DNA of 64,000 bases from Streptomyces atratus (GCF_900119365.1 NZ_FPJO01000021.1:62001-126000), one strand, 5' to 3'. Counted from the first letter of the stretch, positions 31,964 to 41,105 are shown. Program-made: numbers and translations. Notes: a model not told the origin generated them from the letters alone.

Positions 31964-33529
31964 ATGACTCAGCTGGACGTGCGGCCACAGGCCGGAGATG
32001 CGGCACGGGGCTCCGCCCCGGCCGACAGCGGGGTACGCGGCAAGGGCCTCGGCGGGAACTCCGTCGGCCTGATGGGCAGCGCCGTCATCGGCATCTCCAC
32101 CGTCGCCCCCGTCTACTGCCTCACCTCCACCCTCGGCTCCACCGCGGGAGAGGTCGGCCTGCAGATGCCCGCCGTCTTCCTGGCCGGCTTCCTGCCGATG
32201 CTGCTCGTCGCCTTCGCGTACCGCGAGCTCAACAAGGCCATGCCGGACTGCGGCACCTCCTTCACCTGGACGGTCAAGGCGTTCGGCCCGCGCGTCGGCT
32301 GGATGTGCGGCTGGGGCCTGGTCATCGCGACGATCATCGTCCTGTCGAACCTGGCGGGCGTCGCCACCTCGTACTTCTGGCTCCTGGCGGGCGAGATCAC
32401 CGGCAACGACTCGATCGCCGCCCTGGACGACAGCAAACCCGTCCACATCGTGACCTGTCTGGCCCTGATCGCGGTCGCCACGGCGATCAGCTACCGGGGG
32501 ATGACGGCCACCAAGGGCGTCCAGTACGCACTGGTGGGGCTCCAACTGGTCGTCCTCGCAGTGTTCGTGGCGATGGCCGTGCAGAAGGCGCACAGCGGCG
32601 AGTTCGCCTCGTCGCTCGACTTCTCCTGGTCCTGGCTGAACCCGTTCGCCGTGCAGTCCTTCGCCACGTTCACCGCCGGTCTTTCGCTGTCGATCTTCAT
32701 GTTCTGGGGCTGGGACGCCTGTCTGACCGCCAACGAGGAGACCACCGGCAGCGAGAAGACCCCCGGACGGGCCGCGCTCATCGCGATGGTCGTGCTGGTC
32801 GGCTCCTACCTGGCGACCGGGGTCGCCGCCCAGATGGCCGTCGGCTCCGGCACCTCCGGTCTGGGCCTGGCCAACCCCGACACCTCCGACAACGTCTTCG
32901 CCGCGCTGGCCGGCCCGGTCATGGGCCCCGGCCTCGGTATCCTGCTCTTCGTCGCCGTGCTCGCCTCGGCCGCCGCGAGCCTGCAGACCACCTTCATCCC
33001 GGTGGCCCGCACGGTGCTCGCGATGTCCACCTACGAGGCCCTGCCCGCCTCGTACGCCCGGGTCCACCCGCGCTTCCGTACCCCGGGGAGGGCCACGATC
33101 ACCGCGGGCGTCGCGACCGGTGTCTTCTACACGGTCATGACCCTGGTCAGCGAGCACGTCCTGGTCGACACGATCTACGCGCTCGGCCTCATGATCTGCT
33201 TCTACTACGCGCTGACGGCGTTCGCCTGCGTCTGGTTCTTCCGCGCCGACCTGACCCGCTCCTTCCGCGACCTGGTCTTCAAGGGCCTGTTCCCGGGCGT
33301 CGGCGGCATCCTGCTCACCGCGGTCTTCGGCAAGACCCTCTACGACATGTGGGACCCGGCGTACGGCTCCGGCTCGGCGGTCTTCGGGGTCGGCTCGGTG
33401 TTCGTCATCGGCGTCGGGCTGCTGGTGCTCGGCGTGGTGCTGATGCTGGTGATGCAACGCCGCAGCCCGGCGTTCTTCCGCGGCGAGGTGCTGACGAAGG
33501 AGACCCCGTCGCTGGTCGTCGAGGACTGA
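31964..33529 (+). CDS. APC-family amino acid/amine permease
   Basis: 521 residues, about 12-14 membrane helices. LMGSAVIGISTVAPVYCLTSTLG (helix 1 with the unwound Gly-rich substrate turn), PDCGTSFTWTVKAFGPRVGWM (helix 3) and SIFMFWGWDACLTANEET (helix 6) are APC marks. An ATG at 31913 with AAGGGTGAG would add 17 residues, but its codons (tct, cat, cct, ttt, ctt) look non-coding, so ATG 31964 is chosen. It lies behind the terminator of the preceding cluster and may import an amine or amino acid for it. Confidence 0.87.
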   Translation: MTQLDVRPQAGDAARGSAPADSGVRGKGLGGNSVGLMGSAVIGISTVAPVYCLTSTLGSTAGEVGLQMPAVFLAGFLPMLLVAFAYRELNKAMPDCGTSFTWTVKAFGPRVGWMCGWGLVIATIIVLSNLAGVATSYFWLLAGEITGNDSIAALDDSKPVHIVTCLALIAVATAISYRGMTATKGVQYALVGLQLVVLAVFVAMAVQKAHSGEFASSLDFSWSWLNPFAVQSFATFTAGLSLSIFMFWGWDACLTANEETTGSEKTPGRAALIAMVVLVGSYLATGVAAQMAVGSGTSGLGLANPDTSDNVFAALAGPVMGPGLGILLFVAVLASAAASLQTTFIPVARTVLAMSTYEALPASYARVHPRFRTPGRATITAGVATGVFYTVMTLVSEHVLVDTIYALGLMICFYYALTAFACVWFFRADLTRSFRDLVFKGLFPGVGGILLTAVFGKTLYDMWDPAYGSGSAVFGVGSVFVIGVGLLVLGVVLMLVMQRRSPAFFRGEVLTKETPSLVVED

Positions 33530-33552
33530 GAGCCCCGGCGGCCGGGGCTCTC
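33528..33552 (+). terminator. Terminator after the APC permease
   Basis: GAGAGCCCCGG / CCGGGGCTCTC around CGG, beginning inside the TGA stop codon of the permease and followed by GCCGAAAA. Confidence 0.8.
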
Positions 33553-33601
33553 GCCGAAAACCGCGTGCGGGCGGGTACGGGGACGGGTTAGGGTCCCGGG
33601 C

Positions 33602-33631
33602 ATGTACTCCATGTATCAGATCTACGGCTGA
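33602..33631 (+). CDS. 9-codon leader ORF (MYSMYQIYG) before a macrolide-type glycosyltransferase
   Basis: ATGTACTCC...GGCTGA, nine codons, begins six bases behind a TAGGGT (33590-33595) that resembles a Streptomyces -10 element. The message may therefore start at or near the ATG (leaderless). It stands 124 bases ahead of the glycosyltransferase. Short leader ORFs before macrolide resistance genes act by drug-dependent ribosome stalling; three Tyr codons and rare ATA-like composition are suggestive but not diagnostic. Confidence 0.35.
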   Translation: MYSMYQIYG

Positions 33632-33755
33632 CACGCGGGCGGGGCATGTACCCCGTCCCGCCGAGTCCGAGTGCGCCCACGGTGATTTCCGCCCGTGGCC
33701 GGCGCACCGGACCGCTGTGTCCTGTTCTCCGTAGACCTGAAAAGAGTGATTCTCC

Positions 33756-34925
33756 ATGTCACGTCGTCGTGCCCATGTCGCGATGATCGGCATCCCCGCC
33801 GTCAGCCATGTCCTGCCGAGCCTTGAGATCATCCGCGAGCTGGTGGCCCGGGGCCACCGGGTGACCTACGCCAACGACCCGGCGGTGGCCGGGCTGATCG
33901 AGGCCACCGGCGCCGAGTTCGTCCCCTACGCCTCCGCGCTGCCGGTCGCCGACAACGACTGGCCCGAGGACCCCGTCGCCGCGATGGGCGTCTTCCTCGA
34001 CGACGCGGTCCAGGCGCTCCCGCAGCTGCGTGCCGTCTACGACCGCGACCCCGCGGACCTGTATCTCTACGACATCGGCGCCTACCCCGCGCGCGTCCTC
34101 GCGGAGACGCAGGACCGCCCCCTCATGCAGCTGTCCCCGACCTACGTGGGCTGGGAGGGCTACGACCAGGACGTCGCGGCGCAGCTGTGGCAGCTGCCGG
34201 GCGCCGACGCGTACCGGGCGAGGTTCACCCGGTGGCTCGCCGACTGCGGGGCGTCCACCACCGACATGGACGCCTTCTGCGGCCGGCCCGCGCACACCCT
34301 GGCGACGATCCCGAAGGCGATGCAGCCGCACGCCGACCGGGTCGACACCCGCACGGTCACGTTCGTCGGCCCCTGCTTCGGCACAAGGGCGGGGGCGTGG
34401 ACACGCCCCGCCGATGCCGGGAACGTGCTGCTGGTCTCCCTGGGGTCGGCGTTCACGAACCGGCCGGAGTTCTACCGCCAGTGCCTGGCCGCCTACGGCG
34501 ACCTGCCCGGCTGGCACGTCGTGCTCCAGATCGGGAAGTACACCGACCCGTCGGAGCTCGGCGCCATCCCGTCCAATGTCGAGGTGCACTCCTGGGTGCC
34601 CCAGCTCGCGATCCTGGAGCAGGCCGACGCCTTCGTCACCCACGCGGGAATGGGCGGCAGCAGCGAGGGACTGTTCACCGGTGTGCCGATGATCGCCGTC
34701 CCCCAGGCCGCCGACCAGTTCACCAACGCGGACCGGCTCGTCGAGCTCGGGGTGGCCCGCCGCATCGACACCGACGAGGTCACCGCCGAGGCCCTGCGGA
34801 CCGCCCTGACCGAACTCGTCGCCGATCCGGAGGTGGCCCGCCGCTCCGCGCTGCTGCGCGCCGCCGCGCGGGCCGAGGGCGGCACCCCACGGGCCGCCGA
34901 CCTCATCGAGGAGCTGCTGGGCTGA
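33756..34925 (+). CDS. Macrolide-type UDP-glycosyltransferase (GT1, MGT family)
   Basis: 389 residues, GT-B fold. Catalytic His in GIPAVSHVLPSLEII near residue 17. The donor-binding signature VHSWVPQLAILEQADAFVTHAGMGGSSEGLFTGVPMIAVPQAADQFTNADRL is that of OleD/OleI/MgtA enzymes, which inactivate macrolides by adding glucose from UDP-glucose to the desosamine 2'-OH. The related family also takes flavonoids. Monocistronic with its own promoter region. Likely role: macrolide resistance; substrate unproven. Confidence 0.85.
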   Translation: MSRRRAHVAMIGIPAVSHVLPSLEIIRELVARGHRVTYANDPAVAGLIEATGAEFVPYASALPVADNDWPEDPVAAMGVFLDDAVQALPQLRAVYDRDPADLYLYDIGAYPARVLAETQDRPLMQLSPTYVGWEGYDQDVAAQLWQLPGADAYRARFTRWLADCGASTTDMDAFCGRPAHTLATIPKAMQPHADRVDTRTVTFVGPCFGTRAGAWTRPADAGNVLLVSLGSAFTNRPEFYRQCLAAYGDLPGWHVVLQIGKYTDPSELGAIPSNVEVHSWVPQLAILEQADAFVTHAGMGGSSEGLFTGVPMIAVPQAADQFTNADRLVELGVARRIDTDEVTAEALRTALTELVADPEVARRSALLRAAARAEGGTPRAADLIEELLG

Positions 34926-34962
34926 CCCGCTGTTCCCCGTCCCCCTCGGGCACGGGACCACC

Positions 34963-35676
34963 TCAGGCGTGAGCCCTGACGTCGTCCACGATGTGCTTGT
35001 CCAGTGCGGCTCGCACCAGGGCCGCCGCGAGCACGGCGATCCCGCGCCCGTCCGTCCGCTCGCCCCGGCCGGCCCCTCGCGCCGGCCGGGGCGGCTCGGC
35101 GGACACCGCCGGCCTCGCCAGCTCCGCCAGCTCCGCCAGCTCCGCCGGGGAGGCGGGCAGCCCCAGCCGCTCGGCTCCCTGGAGCGCCTTCCCGTCCACG
35201 TACGGCGCCGTCTCCGGCCATACGGCCTGCACCTCGCGTACGAAGATGTCCGCGCCGGCCGGGCCGATGCCCGGGGTCCGGCGCAGCCCGGCCCGCAGGG
35301 TGTCCAGGTCGCCGTCGGCCTCCGCGCGCAGCCGCCGCAGATCACCCCCGTACTCGTCGAGCAGGAGCCGTGCCCCGTCGCCGAGCTGGGTGGCGGTCCG
35401 TTCGTCGTAGCGCCGGTAGCCGCCCTCGCCCAGCGCGTCCACCCGCTGCTGCCAGCTCGCCGCGGCCATCCGGTGCGGCGAGCGCATGCCGTGGTCGAAC
35501 AGCGCACGCGCCGCCGACACCGCCGCGGAGGCGCGGATGCGGGCGCTCAGCAGATCGCTGAGGACGAGGAGCTGGTACAGCGGCTGCGGGGTGTTCCGCA
35601 GCCGGATCCCGGCCTCGGCCGCGTACGTGGTTCCGTAGCGGGCGAGCAGGACCTCCACGGTGTCGCGGGCGGTCAC
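34963..35676 (-). CDS. HhH-GPD-like endonuclease without FeS cluster
   Basis: 237 residues of the endonuclease III/HhH superfamily. The helix-hairpin-helix RTPGIGPAGADIFVREV at about residue 117 and the flanking helical core (QLLVLSDLLSARI, VWPETAPYVDGKAL) are seen. No Cys is present, so the C-terminal 4Fe-4S cluster of EndoIII is absent. GTG at 35676 overlaps the stop of the phosphoesterase gene (GTGA). Ending DNA-repair partners in one operon suggests repair of base or end damage. Confidence 0.78.
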   Translation of the reverse strand: MTARDTVEVLLARYGTTYAAEAGIRLRNTPQPLYQLLVLSDLLSARIRASAAVSAARALFDHGMRSPHRMAAASWQQRVDALGEGGYRRYDERTATQLGDGARLLLDEYGGDLRRLRAEADGDLDTLRAGLRRTPGIGPAGADIFVREVQAVWPETAPYVDGKALQGAERLGLPASPAELAELAELARPAVSAEPPRPARGAGRGERTDGRGIAVLAAALVRAALDKHIVDDVRAHA

Positions 35677-36278
35677 GGGGACCCGCTTCCCTCCTCGGCC
35701 GCGACCTGGGCCAGGGTGCGGCCGGTGCGGGCCGAACGCGCGAGGTAGGGGTCCGGCGCTTCGGGGCCGTCCTGGGTGGCCCGCCCGTCCTTGGCCTTGA
35801 TCAGCATCCACACCTCCTCGCCCGGGGCGTCGCCGCCCTTGAAGCGGGTGAGGGCGAACTCGCCGTGCAGCCTGGTCCCATCGAGCCAGAACGTCGCGTG
35901 CCCGTCCTCCAGGGACTGCTCGAACGGCACCGGCGCGCCCGACCGGTCGTGGCTGAGCGGCCGGTAGGTGCCCTGGTCCCAGACGATCACCGTGCCGCCG
36001 CCGTACTCGCCCTTCGCGATGACGCCCTCGAAGGTGCGGTACTCCAGCGGGTGGTCCTCGGTCGGGACGGCCAGCCGCCGCTCGCGCGGGTTCTCCGAGG
36101 GGCCGCGCGGCACGGCCCAGGACTTCAGTACGCCGCCGACCTCCAGCCGGAAGTCGAAGTGCATGTGCCGCGCCTGGTGGATCTGTACGACGAAGCAGGG
36201 CGCCGCGCCCGTCCGTGCCCCGTCGCCCGTCCGGTCGCCGTTGCGCGTCCGGTCCTCGTGGTCGCCGGTCGCATTCAT
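35673..36278 (-). CDS. Stand-alone LigD-type 3'-phosphoesterase domain protein
   Basis: 201 residues. FVVQIHQARHMHFDFRLEVGGVLKSWAVPRGPS and FEGVIAKGEYGGGTVIVWD are the phosphoesterase motifs of LigD (His and Asp metal ligands), which trim 3'-phosphates or 3'-ribonucleotides during non-homologous end joining. No ligase or polymerase domain is fused. ATG with GGAGGTGT upstream. Four-base overlap with the HhH nuclease gene points to a two-gene DNA-end-processing unit. Confidence 0.87.
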   Translation of the reverse strand: MNATGDHEDRTRNGDRTGDGARTGAAPCFVVQIHQARHMHFDFRLEVGGVLKSWAVPRGPSENPRERRLAVPTEDHPLEYRTFEGVIAKGEYGGGTVIVWDQGTYRPLSHDRSGAPVPFEQSLEDGHATFWLDGTRLHGEFALTRFKGGDAPGEEVWMLIKAKDGRATQDGPEAPDPYLARSARTGRTLAQVAAEEGSGSP

Positions 36279-36468
36279 CCGGACACCTCCTACGGCAGCC
36301 CCTGCCCGGTGCTCCTTCCACTGTGACGCCCCCGGTCGCGAGGCGCACCGGGACGGGTACCGGCACCGGCCCGGCCGTGGGTATTCGCGGGTCCGGCGGT
36401 GGTGCAGGGCCGGTCCTGTGCGCGGCGGCCGGGTGTCGGCTCGCCCGGGGCTGGTATCGAGCTCTTTG

Positions 36469-36490
36469 TTGGGTAGACTGACCTACCCAA
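36469..36490. promoter_or_regulatory. Perfect operator for the TetR/EamA operon
   Basis: TTGGGTAG-ACTGAC-CTACCCAA, 8-base arms, 19 bases ahead of the TetR ATG; overlaps the start of the AAGGAGG ribosome site region. Suits autorepression by the adjacent TetR. Confidence 0.75.
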
Positions 36491-36508
36491 TCAAGGAGGC
36501 GAGCGGGC

Positions 36509-37120
36509 ATGGGCGAGGCGAAGGCCGAGGAGAAGCAGCCGGTGAAGCGGCGGCGGGGGGCGGCGCGCGGGCGGATCCTCGACGCCGCCGCGCGCCGGTT
36601 CTACGCCGACGGCGTGGCCGCGACGGGCATCGACACGATCACGGCCGAGGCCGGCGTCGCCAAGATGAGCCTCTACAACAACTTCGACTCCAAGGCCGAC
36701 CTCGTCCGCGCCTACCTGGAGGCCAGGCACGAGGAGTGGCTCGGCCTCTACCGGCACCGGCTGGCCGCGGTGCGGGGCCCGGCCGACGCCGTGCTGGCCG
36801 TCTTCGATGCCTACGCCGACCACGCCGACTTCGCCTACGAGCACGGCTTCCGGGGCTGCGGACTGCTCAACGCGGCCGCCGAACTGCCCAATGGGCACGA
36901 AGGCCGGGCCGTGGTGCGCCGCCACAAGGAGGAGGTCGAGAGCCTGCTCTCCGCCCACCTCCGGGAGCTGCTGCCCGGCCAGGAGGAGCGGGCCCGGGTC
37001 ATGGCGGAGCACCTGGCGTTCCTGCTCGAAGGGGCCATCGTGCGTGCCGGCCTCGAAGGCGACGACGCACGCATGCGCAGCGCCCGGGACCTGGCGGCAT
37101 CCCTGGTGGGCGCCCTGTGA
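36509..37120 (+). CDS. TetR-family regulator of an exporter
   Basis: 203 residues. HTH RILDAAARRFYADGVAATGIDTITAEAGVAKMSLYNNF; the C-terminal domain has FRGCGLLNAAAELP, common in regulators paired with drug/metabolite exporters. ATG with AAGGAGG. Its TGA overlaps the GTG of the EamA gene. Confidence 0.9.
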   Translation: MGEAKAEEKQPVKRRRGAARGRILDAAARRFYADGVAATGIDTITAEAGVAKMSLYNNFDSKADLVRAYLEARHEEWLGLYRHRLAAVRGPADAVLAVFDAYADHADFAYEHGFRGCGLLNAAAELPNGHEGRAVVRRHKEEVESLLSAHLRELLPGQEERARVMAEHLAFLLEGAIVRAGLEGDDARMRSARDLAASLVGAL

Positions 37121-38100
37121 CCCGGCCCGCCGGGCGCACCGCCGGACCGGGCCTCGGCGCACTCGCGGTCCTGCTGGCCTCGGTGCTCTGGGGCACCACG
37201 GGCACCGCGGCGACCTTCGCGCCCGAGGTCGGGCCGCTGGCGATCGGCGCCGCCGCGATGGGCCTGGGCGGTCTGCTCCAGGCCCTGATGGCCGGACGCG
37301 GCATCGCGCGGGGCCGCGCGCGACTGAGGGCGCAGGGGCGGATCGTGCTCCTCGGGGGAGTGGGTGTGGCGCTGTATCCGCTCGCCTTCTACACCTCCAT
37401 GCACCTGGCCGGTGTCGCGGTCGGCACGGTCGTCTCCATCGGCTCGGCCCCGCTGGCATCGGCCCTGATCGAGCGGCTCGCCGACGGCCGGAGCCTGTCC
37501 CGGAGGTGGATGACGGGGGCCGCCCTGGGGCTGGCCGGCACAGTGCTGCTCTGTGCGGCCGAGGCCGCGCAGGCCGGCAGCGGAGCGGGCACGGGCTCCG
37601 CCCGGCAGACCGTCGTGGGCGTGGGCCTCGGGCTGGTCGCGGGCGTGACGTACGCCGTGTACGCGTGGGCGGCGCACCGCCTCATCACCCGCGGCGTCAC
37701 CTCGCGGGCGGCCATGGGCGCGGTGTTCGGCCTCGGCGGGCTGATGCTCGTACCGGTCCTGCTGGCCACCGGCGCACCGCTGGTCGCCTCCTGGGCCAAC
37801 GCGGGCGTCGGGCTCTACATGGCGCTGGTGCCGATGTTCGCCGGGTACGTCCTGTTCGGCTTCGGCCTGTCCCGCATCCCGGTCAGCACCGCGACGACCC
37901 TGTCCCTGCTGGAGCCCGCCGTGGCGGCCGTCTTCGCGGTCCTGGTCGTCGGCGAGCACCTCCCGGCCCTCGGCTGGACGGGCATCGCCCTCGTCATCGC
38001 CTGCCTGGGCGTGCTGACCGCCCCGTCCCGGCCCGTCCGCGTACGGGCACGCGGCGCGGTGGCCCCGGCCGCCGTCCCCGCCGTGGACGAGCGGGCGTAG
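37117..38100 (+). CDS. EamA/DMT-family exporter
   Basis: 327 residues, ten predicted helices as two EamA repeats (LASVLWGTTGTAATFAPEVGP near the start, LVAGVTYAVYAWAAHRL at the second). Family members export amino acids, drugs or other metabolites. GTG at 37117, overlapping tetR by four bases, so controlled by it. A long Ala/Arg-rich tail ends at 38100. Confidence 0.88.
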   Translation: MTRPAGRTAGPGLGALAVLLASVLWGTTGTAATFAPEVGPLAIGAAAMGLGGLLQALMAGRGIARGRARLRAQGRIVLLGGVGVALYPLAFYTSMHLAGVAVGTVVSIGSAPLASALIERLADGRSLSRRWMTGAALGLAGTVLLCAAEAAQAGSGAGTGSARQTVVGVGLGLVAGVTYAVYAWAAHRLITRGVTSRAAMGAVFGLGGLMLVPVLLATGAPLVASWANAGVGLYMALVPMFAGYVLFGFGLSRIPVSTATTLSLLEPAVAAVFAVLVVGEHLPALGWTGIALVIACLGVLTAPSRPVRVRARGAVAPAAVPAVDERA

Positions 38101-38138
38101 GCCCTGTCCGCGAAGTCCCGTCGTGCGCGTACCGGGGC

Positions 38139-40109
38139 TCAGCCCAGCAGCTCACTGATCGCCGTCACCAGTGCCTCGCCCGTCTGCTGGACGGCCGTCC
38201 CGGCCACCAGCGCGGGCAGGGAACGGACCGCCATGCGCAGGGCGGGGCGGAAGCCCTCGCTCTGAGGGTCCGTCAGGGTGCCCGCCAGCGTCGTCGTCTG
38301 GTCGCGCAGGGCTTCCAGGTCCGCCAGCAGGGCCGCATTGCGGTCGATGTCCGCGCGGAAGGAGGCCAGAAGGGCGGCGACTGAGTCGAGCGGGGCGTTC
38401 CCCTGGCCGGCGCCGGTCTGGGTGATGTGGGACAGGCGGTGGCCGACGGCGTTCTGCGCGGTGCCGGTGTTGTCGCCGCCGATGCTGATGCCGGACCCCG
38501 GGGCCCGTGCGGGCTCGGAGGGCGGGTTCCGGTGCGGAAATCCTGGGCTCATGGGTACTCCTTCGGTCGAGGCGGGCGCGGTGGGCGCAGTCTGTGCCAC
38601 CTGGGCCAGTGTCAGACCGCCCGCGAGCTGGATCCCCGCGTTGTTGTCGCCCAGCACCTGAATGCTGTTGATCACTGTGTGCCGGTCGGAGAGCGCGTCC
38701 GTCGCGAAGCCGTGGCGTTCGAGCAGGGCCTCCACGGCGCCGAGGACGGCCGCCTGCATGAGTTCGACATGGCGTGCCGCATCGCTGCTCTGGTGCACAT
38801 CGGGAATCGTGGGCAGGGAGAGGAAGTCACGCAGGCTCAGCGGGCCGTCGGCGCCGGCCGGATCGGCCCCGGCCGGGTCGGTCTCCTTCACCGGTCTCGC
38901 CCACAGTCCCGCCATCGCGCGCAGACCTTCGAGCACCGCGGAGCCGGTGGGCTCGGGCAGCGGCAGCAGCGGTGCCATCACCTGCGGCCGCAGGGTGAGC
39001 CCTAATTCACCGGCCTGGAGCGCCGCGTGCACGAAGAGGCTCACCACGAGCTGCCCCTGCCAGCTGACGCACTGTGCCCGCAGATACAGCCGCTCGGGCC
39101 GGCCCAGCCCACCCGCCGTCTCCGATGCCCCGGCCCCGCCCCGGCCGCGCTCCAGCCACAGGGCGGCCGGCAGGGCGAGCACCTGGGCCACGGAGAAACC
39201 GGGCAGTGGCTCGGTCTCCGTGAGGTCGTCGGGCCTGCCCGCGCCCCGGCCGACGGTGCTCATCGCGGCCTCGATGCCTGCCAGCAGTTCTGTCTCGCGC
39301 AGCGCCACGACGGGCCGGCCGGAGCGCCCTGGACGCAACGGCACGCGGATCTCCACCGCGCCCCGGGATTCTCGGCCCGCGCCGATGAACCGGCCCTGGC
39401 CGTCGTACGGCAAGGCGGTGCCGTTCTGCTGGAGACCGACCCGCTCCACGCGTCTGCGGGCCCTCGGGCCGATGGAGGGCGACCGTTCCCGGGCACCACC
39501 CTCCCGGCCTGCCCGATCGCGCGCCGACCGGGCTACCACCGCGTCGGCGACGTACACCAGGGCCAGAGCGGACCCGAGCACGAGCAAAGGCGCATTCTGT
39601 ACCAAAATCTCGTACTTGTTCTTCTGATCCTGCGGCCCCACCAGCACGAACAGCAAGTTCGGTGCCCGGAAGGCAAGCCACAGGCAGAGCAGTGTCAGCG
39701 GTGGCCAGTTGGAGCCCAGCAGCCGGGCGAGGCAGAGCGTGGCCAGCAGGATCAGGGGCGGCAACGGTTGCCAGACCGCGACCAGGCCGAACACCGCCGC
39801 CACCGCGACCCGGCGGAGCAGCCGCCGCCGAAAAGCGCGCACCGCGTGCGTGAGGACCGGCACCAGGTCGAAGCCGTACGAGGGAACCGAGCGTGCCGGG
39901 TCGCGCAGCATCTCCCCGGCCAGCTGGGACAGTCGCCGCCCGGCCCAGGGCGCGACGGAGGCCGCCGGGCGGGTGTGCATCGCCATGCAGAGTTGCCGTG
40001 TGACCTCGGAACCCGCTGCCTGCGGCGGCGGCCCGCCCGCCGATAACCCTCCGGTTGCCAACCTGAATCGCTCCCCCGGCGCGCGGCGTGTACGACCTCT
40101 GATGGGCAT
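38139..40109 (-). CDS. Large membrane protein with tandem 'GDN' motifs, unknown function
   Basis: 656 residues. N-terminal 50 residues basic and disordered; two or three helices at about residues 95-205 (VAVAAVFGLVAVWQPLPPLILLATLCL; PLLVLGSALALVYVADAVV). A soluble beta/alpha region follows (residues 260-480), then short repeats IQVLGDNNAGIQLAGGL and ISIGGDNTGTAQNAVG near residues 515 and 580. The C-terminal 80 residues are helical (SVAALLASFRADIDRNAALL) and resemble DUF5955-type effector-associated helices. ATG at 40109 is chosen because an in-frame start at 40268 would add 53 odd residues. No catalytic residues recognised. Confidence 0.6.
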   Translation of the reverse strand: MPIRGRTRRAPGERFRLATGGLSAGGPPPQAAGSEVTRQLCMAMHTRPAASVAPWAGRRLSQLAGEMLRDPARSVPSYGFDLVPVLTHAVRAFRRRLLRRVAVAAVFGLVAVWQPLPPLILLATLCLARLLGSNWPPLTLLCLWLAFRAPNLLFVLVGPQDQKNKYEILVQNAPLLVLGSALALVYVADAVVARSARDRAGREGGARERSPSIGPRARRRVERVGLQQNGTALPYDGQGRFIGAGRESRGAVEIRVPLRPGRSGRPVVALRETELLAGIEAAMSTVGRGAGRPDDLTETEPLPGFSVAQVLALPAALWLERGRGGAGASETAGGLGRPERLYLRAQCVSWQGQLVVSLFVHAALQAGELGLTLRPQVMAPLLPLPEPTGSAVLEGLRAMAGLWARPVKETDPAGADPAGADGPLSLRDFLSLPTIPDVHQSSDAARHVELMQAAVLGAVEALLERHGFATDALSDRHTVINSIQVLGDNNAGIQLAGGLTLAQVAQTAPTAPASTEGVPMSPGFPHRNPPSEPARAPGSGISIGGDNTGTAQNAVGHRLSHITQTGAGQGNAPLDSVAALLASFRADIDRNAALLADLEALRDQTTTLAGTLTDPQSEGFRPALRMAVRSLPALVAGTAVQQTGEALVTAISELLG

Positions 40110-40344
40110 TGTCGCCTCACGGACCCGCTCGCGCCATAACTTCTCACCGCGGCCGGGCATGGGAGACACACGGACGGCCCGCGGCCGCGTTCCCTCGGCG
40201 TCCTGCCGAGCCACCTGTCCAACTGCCTTTTTCGGCAGGGGACTTCCTGACACACTGTTCGCCTTCACCGGCGCCGGAGGTCCTGCGGCGCGGGGGACAG
40301 GGGGACGCGGGGACAGTGGGCTCCGCGGGGGACGGAGGACAGCT

Positions 40345-41094
40345 GTGGCGCTGATGGAGCGGGACCGGGAGATCGTCGAGCGCTACCTGAAGCCGCCGGA
40401 GGAACGGATCCTGGACGACCGCCTCATCCAGGGCATCCAGCTGACCCGGTTCTGGTTCGGGGTCTCGATCGCGATGCTCGTGGAGATCCCCCAAGTAGGG
40501 GCCCGCGACATCCCGCTCGTCGACTGGCTGGCCAACTGGGCCGCGTCCGGCGTGGTCAGACTGCTGGCGGCCCCCTTCCTGCTGCTGGTGACGGTGCCCC
40601 TGGTCGTCGCGGCCTTCCTCGCCTTCGTGAGCGGCGCGGACCGGCGGCGGATGACGGGGCGCCTGCGCGGGCCGTCCATCGCGGTCGGGATGTTCCTGGG
40701 CCACTGGCTGCTGCTCGTGGCCACCGCGATCGGCCCGTTCTGGCTCGGCCACCACACAAGCGTGCTGGTGGGCGGACTGACCTTCCTGGCCGGGCTCCCG
40801 CTGCTTCTGCGGGCCATCGGATTCGTGAGCATGTCGGTGCCGTGCGTCGCCCGCTACATGTTCCGCACCATGGAGATCCATCAGGCGCTGCCCGCGCTGC
40901 TGACCGTGGTGCTCTCGTGGGAGCTGCTGCTCGTGGGAGAGCTGTTCCCGGTCCACATCGTGAAGAACGGCTACGACAGCCCCCTGTGGCTGTCGCTGGG
41001 CGGTGCGCTGGCCACCACCGCCGTCGCGGCCTGGGAGATCGGCCGGCTGCGGGCCCGCCACGGCATACGCCTGCGCACCCTGCCCAGCGCCTGA
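40345..41094 (+). CDS. Six-helix membrane protein, unknown function
   Basis: 249 residues. Polar N-terminus (MERDREIVERYLKPPEERILDDRLIQ), then about six membrane segments between residues 70 and 230, ending with LRARHGIRLRTL. GTG at 40345 with GGAGGACAG upstream; ATG at 40354 also possible. Divergent from the large membrane protein with a 235-base shared region. No known family. Its end touches the truncated metallohydrolase fragment at 41106. Confidence 0.55.
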   Translation: MALMERDREIVERYLKPPEERILDDRLIQGIQLTRFWFGVSIAMLVEIPQVGARDIPLVDWLANWAASGVVRLLAAPFLLLVTVPLVVAAFLAFVSGADRRRMTGRLRGPSIAVGMFLGHWLLLVATAIGPFWLGHHTSVLVGGLTFLAGLPLLLRAIGFVSMSVPCVARYMFRTMEIHQALPALLTVVLSWELLLVGELFPVHIVKNGYDSPLWLSLGGALATTAVAAWEIGRLRARHGIRLRTLPSA

Positions 41095-41105
41095 GCGGCC
41101 TGCCG

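Noticed and set aside
31865..33832. 655-codon minus-strand frame opposite the APC permease
   Set aside because: Composition and lack of start or family features show it is an antisense artefact.
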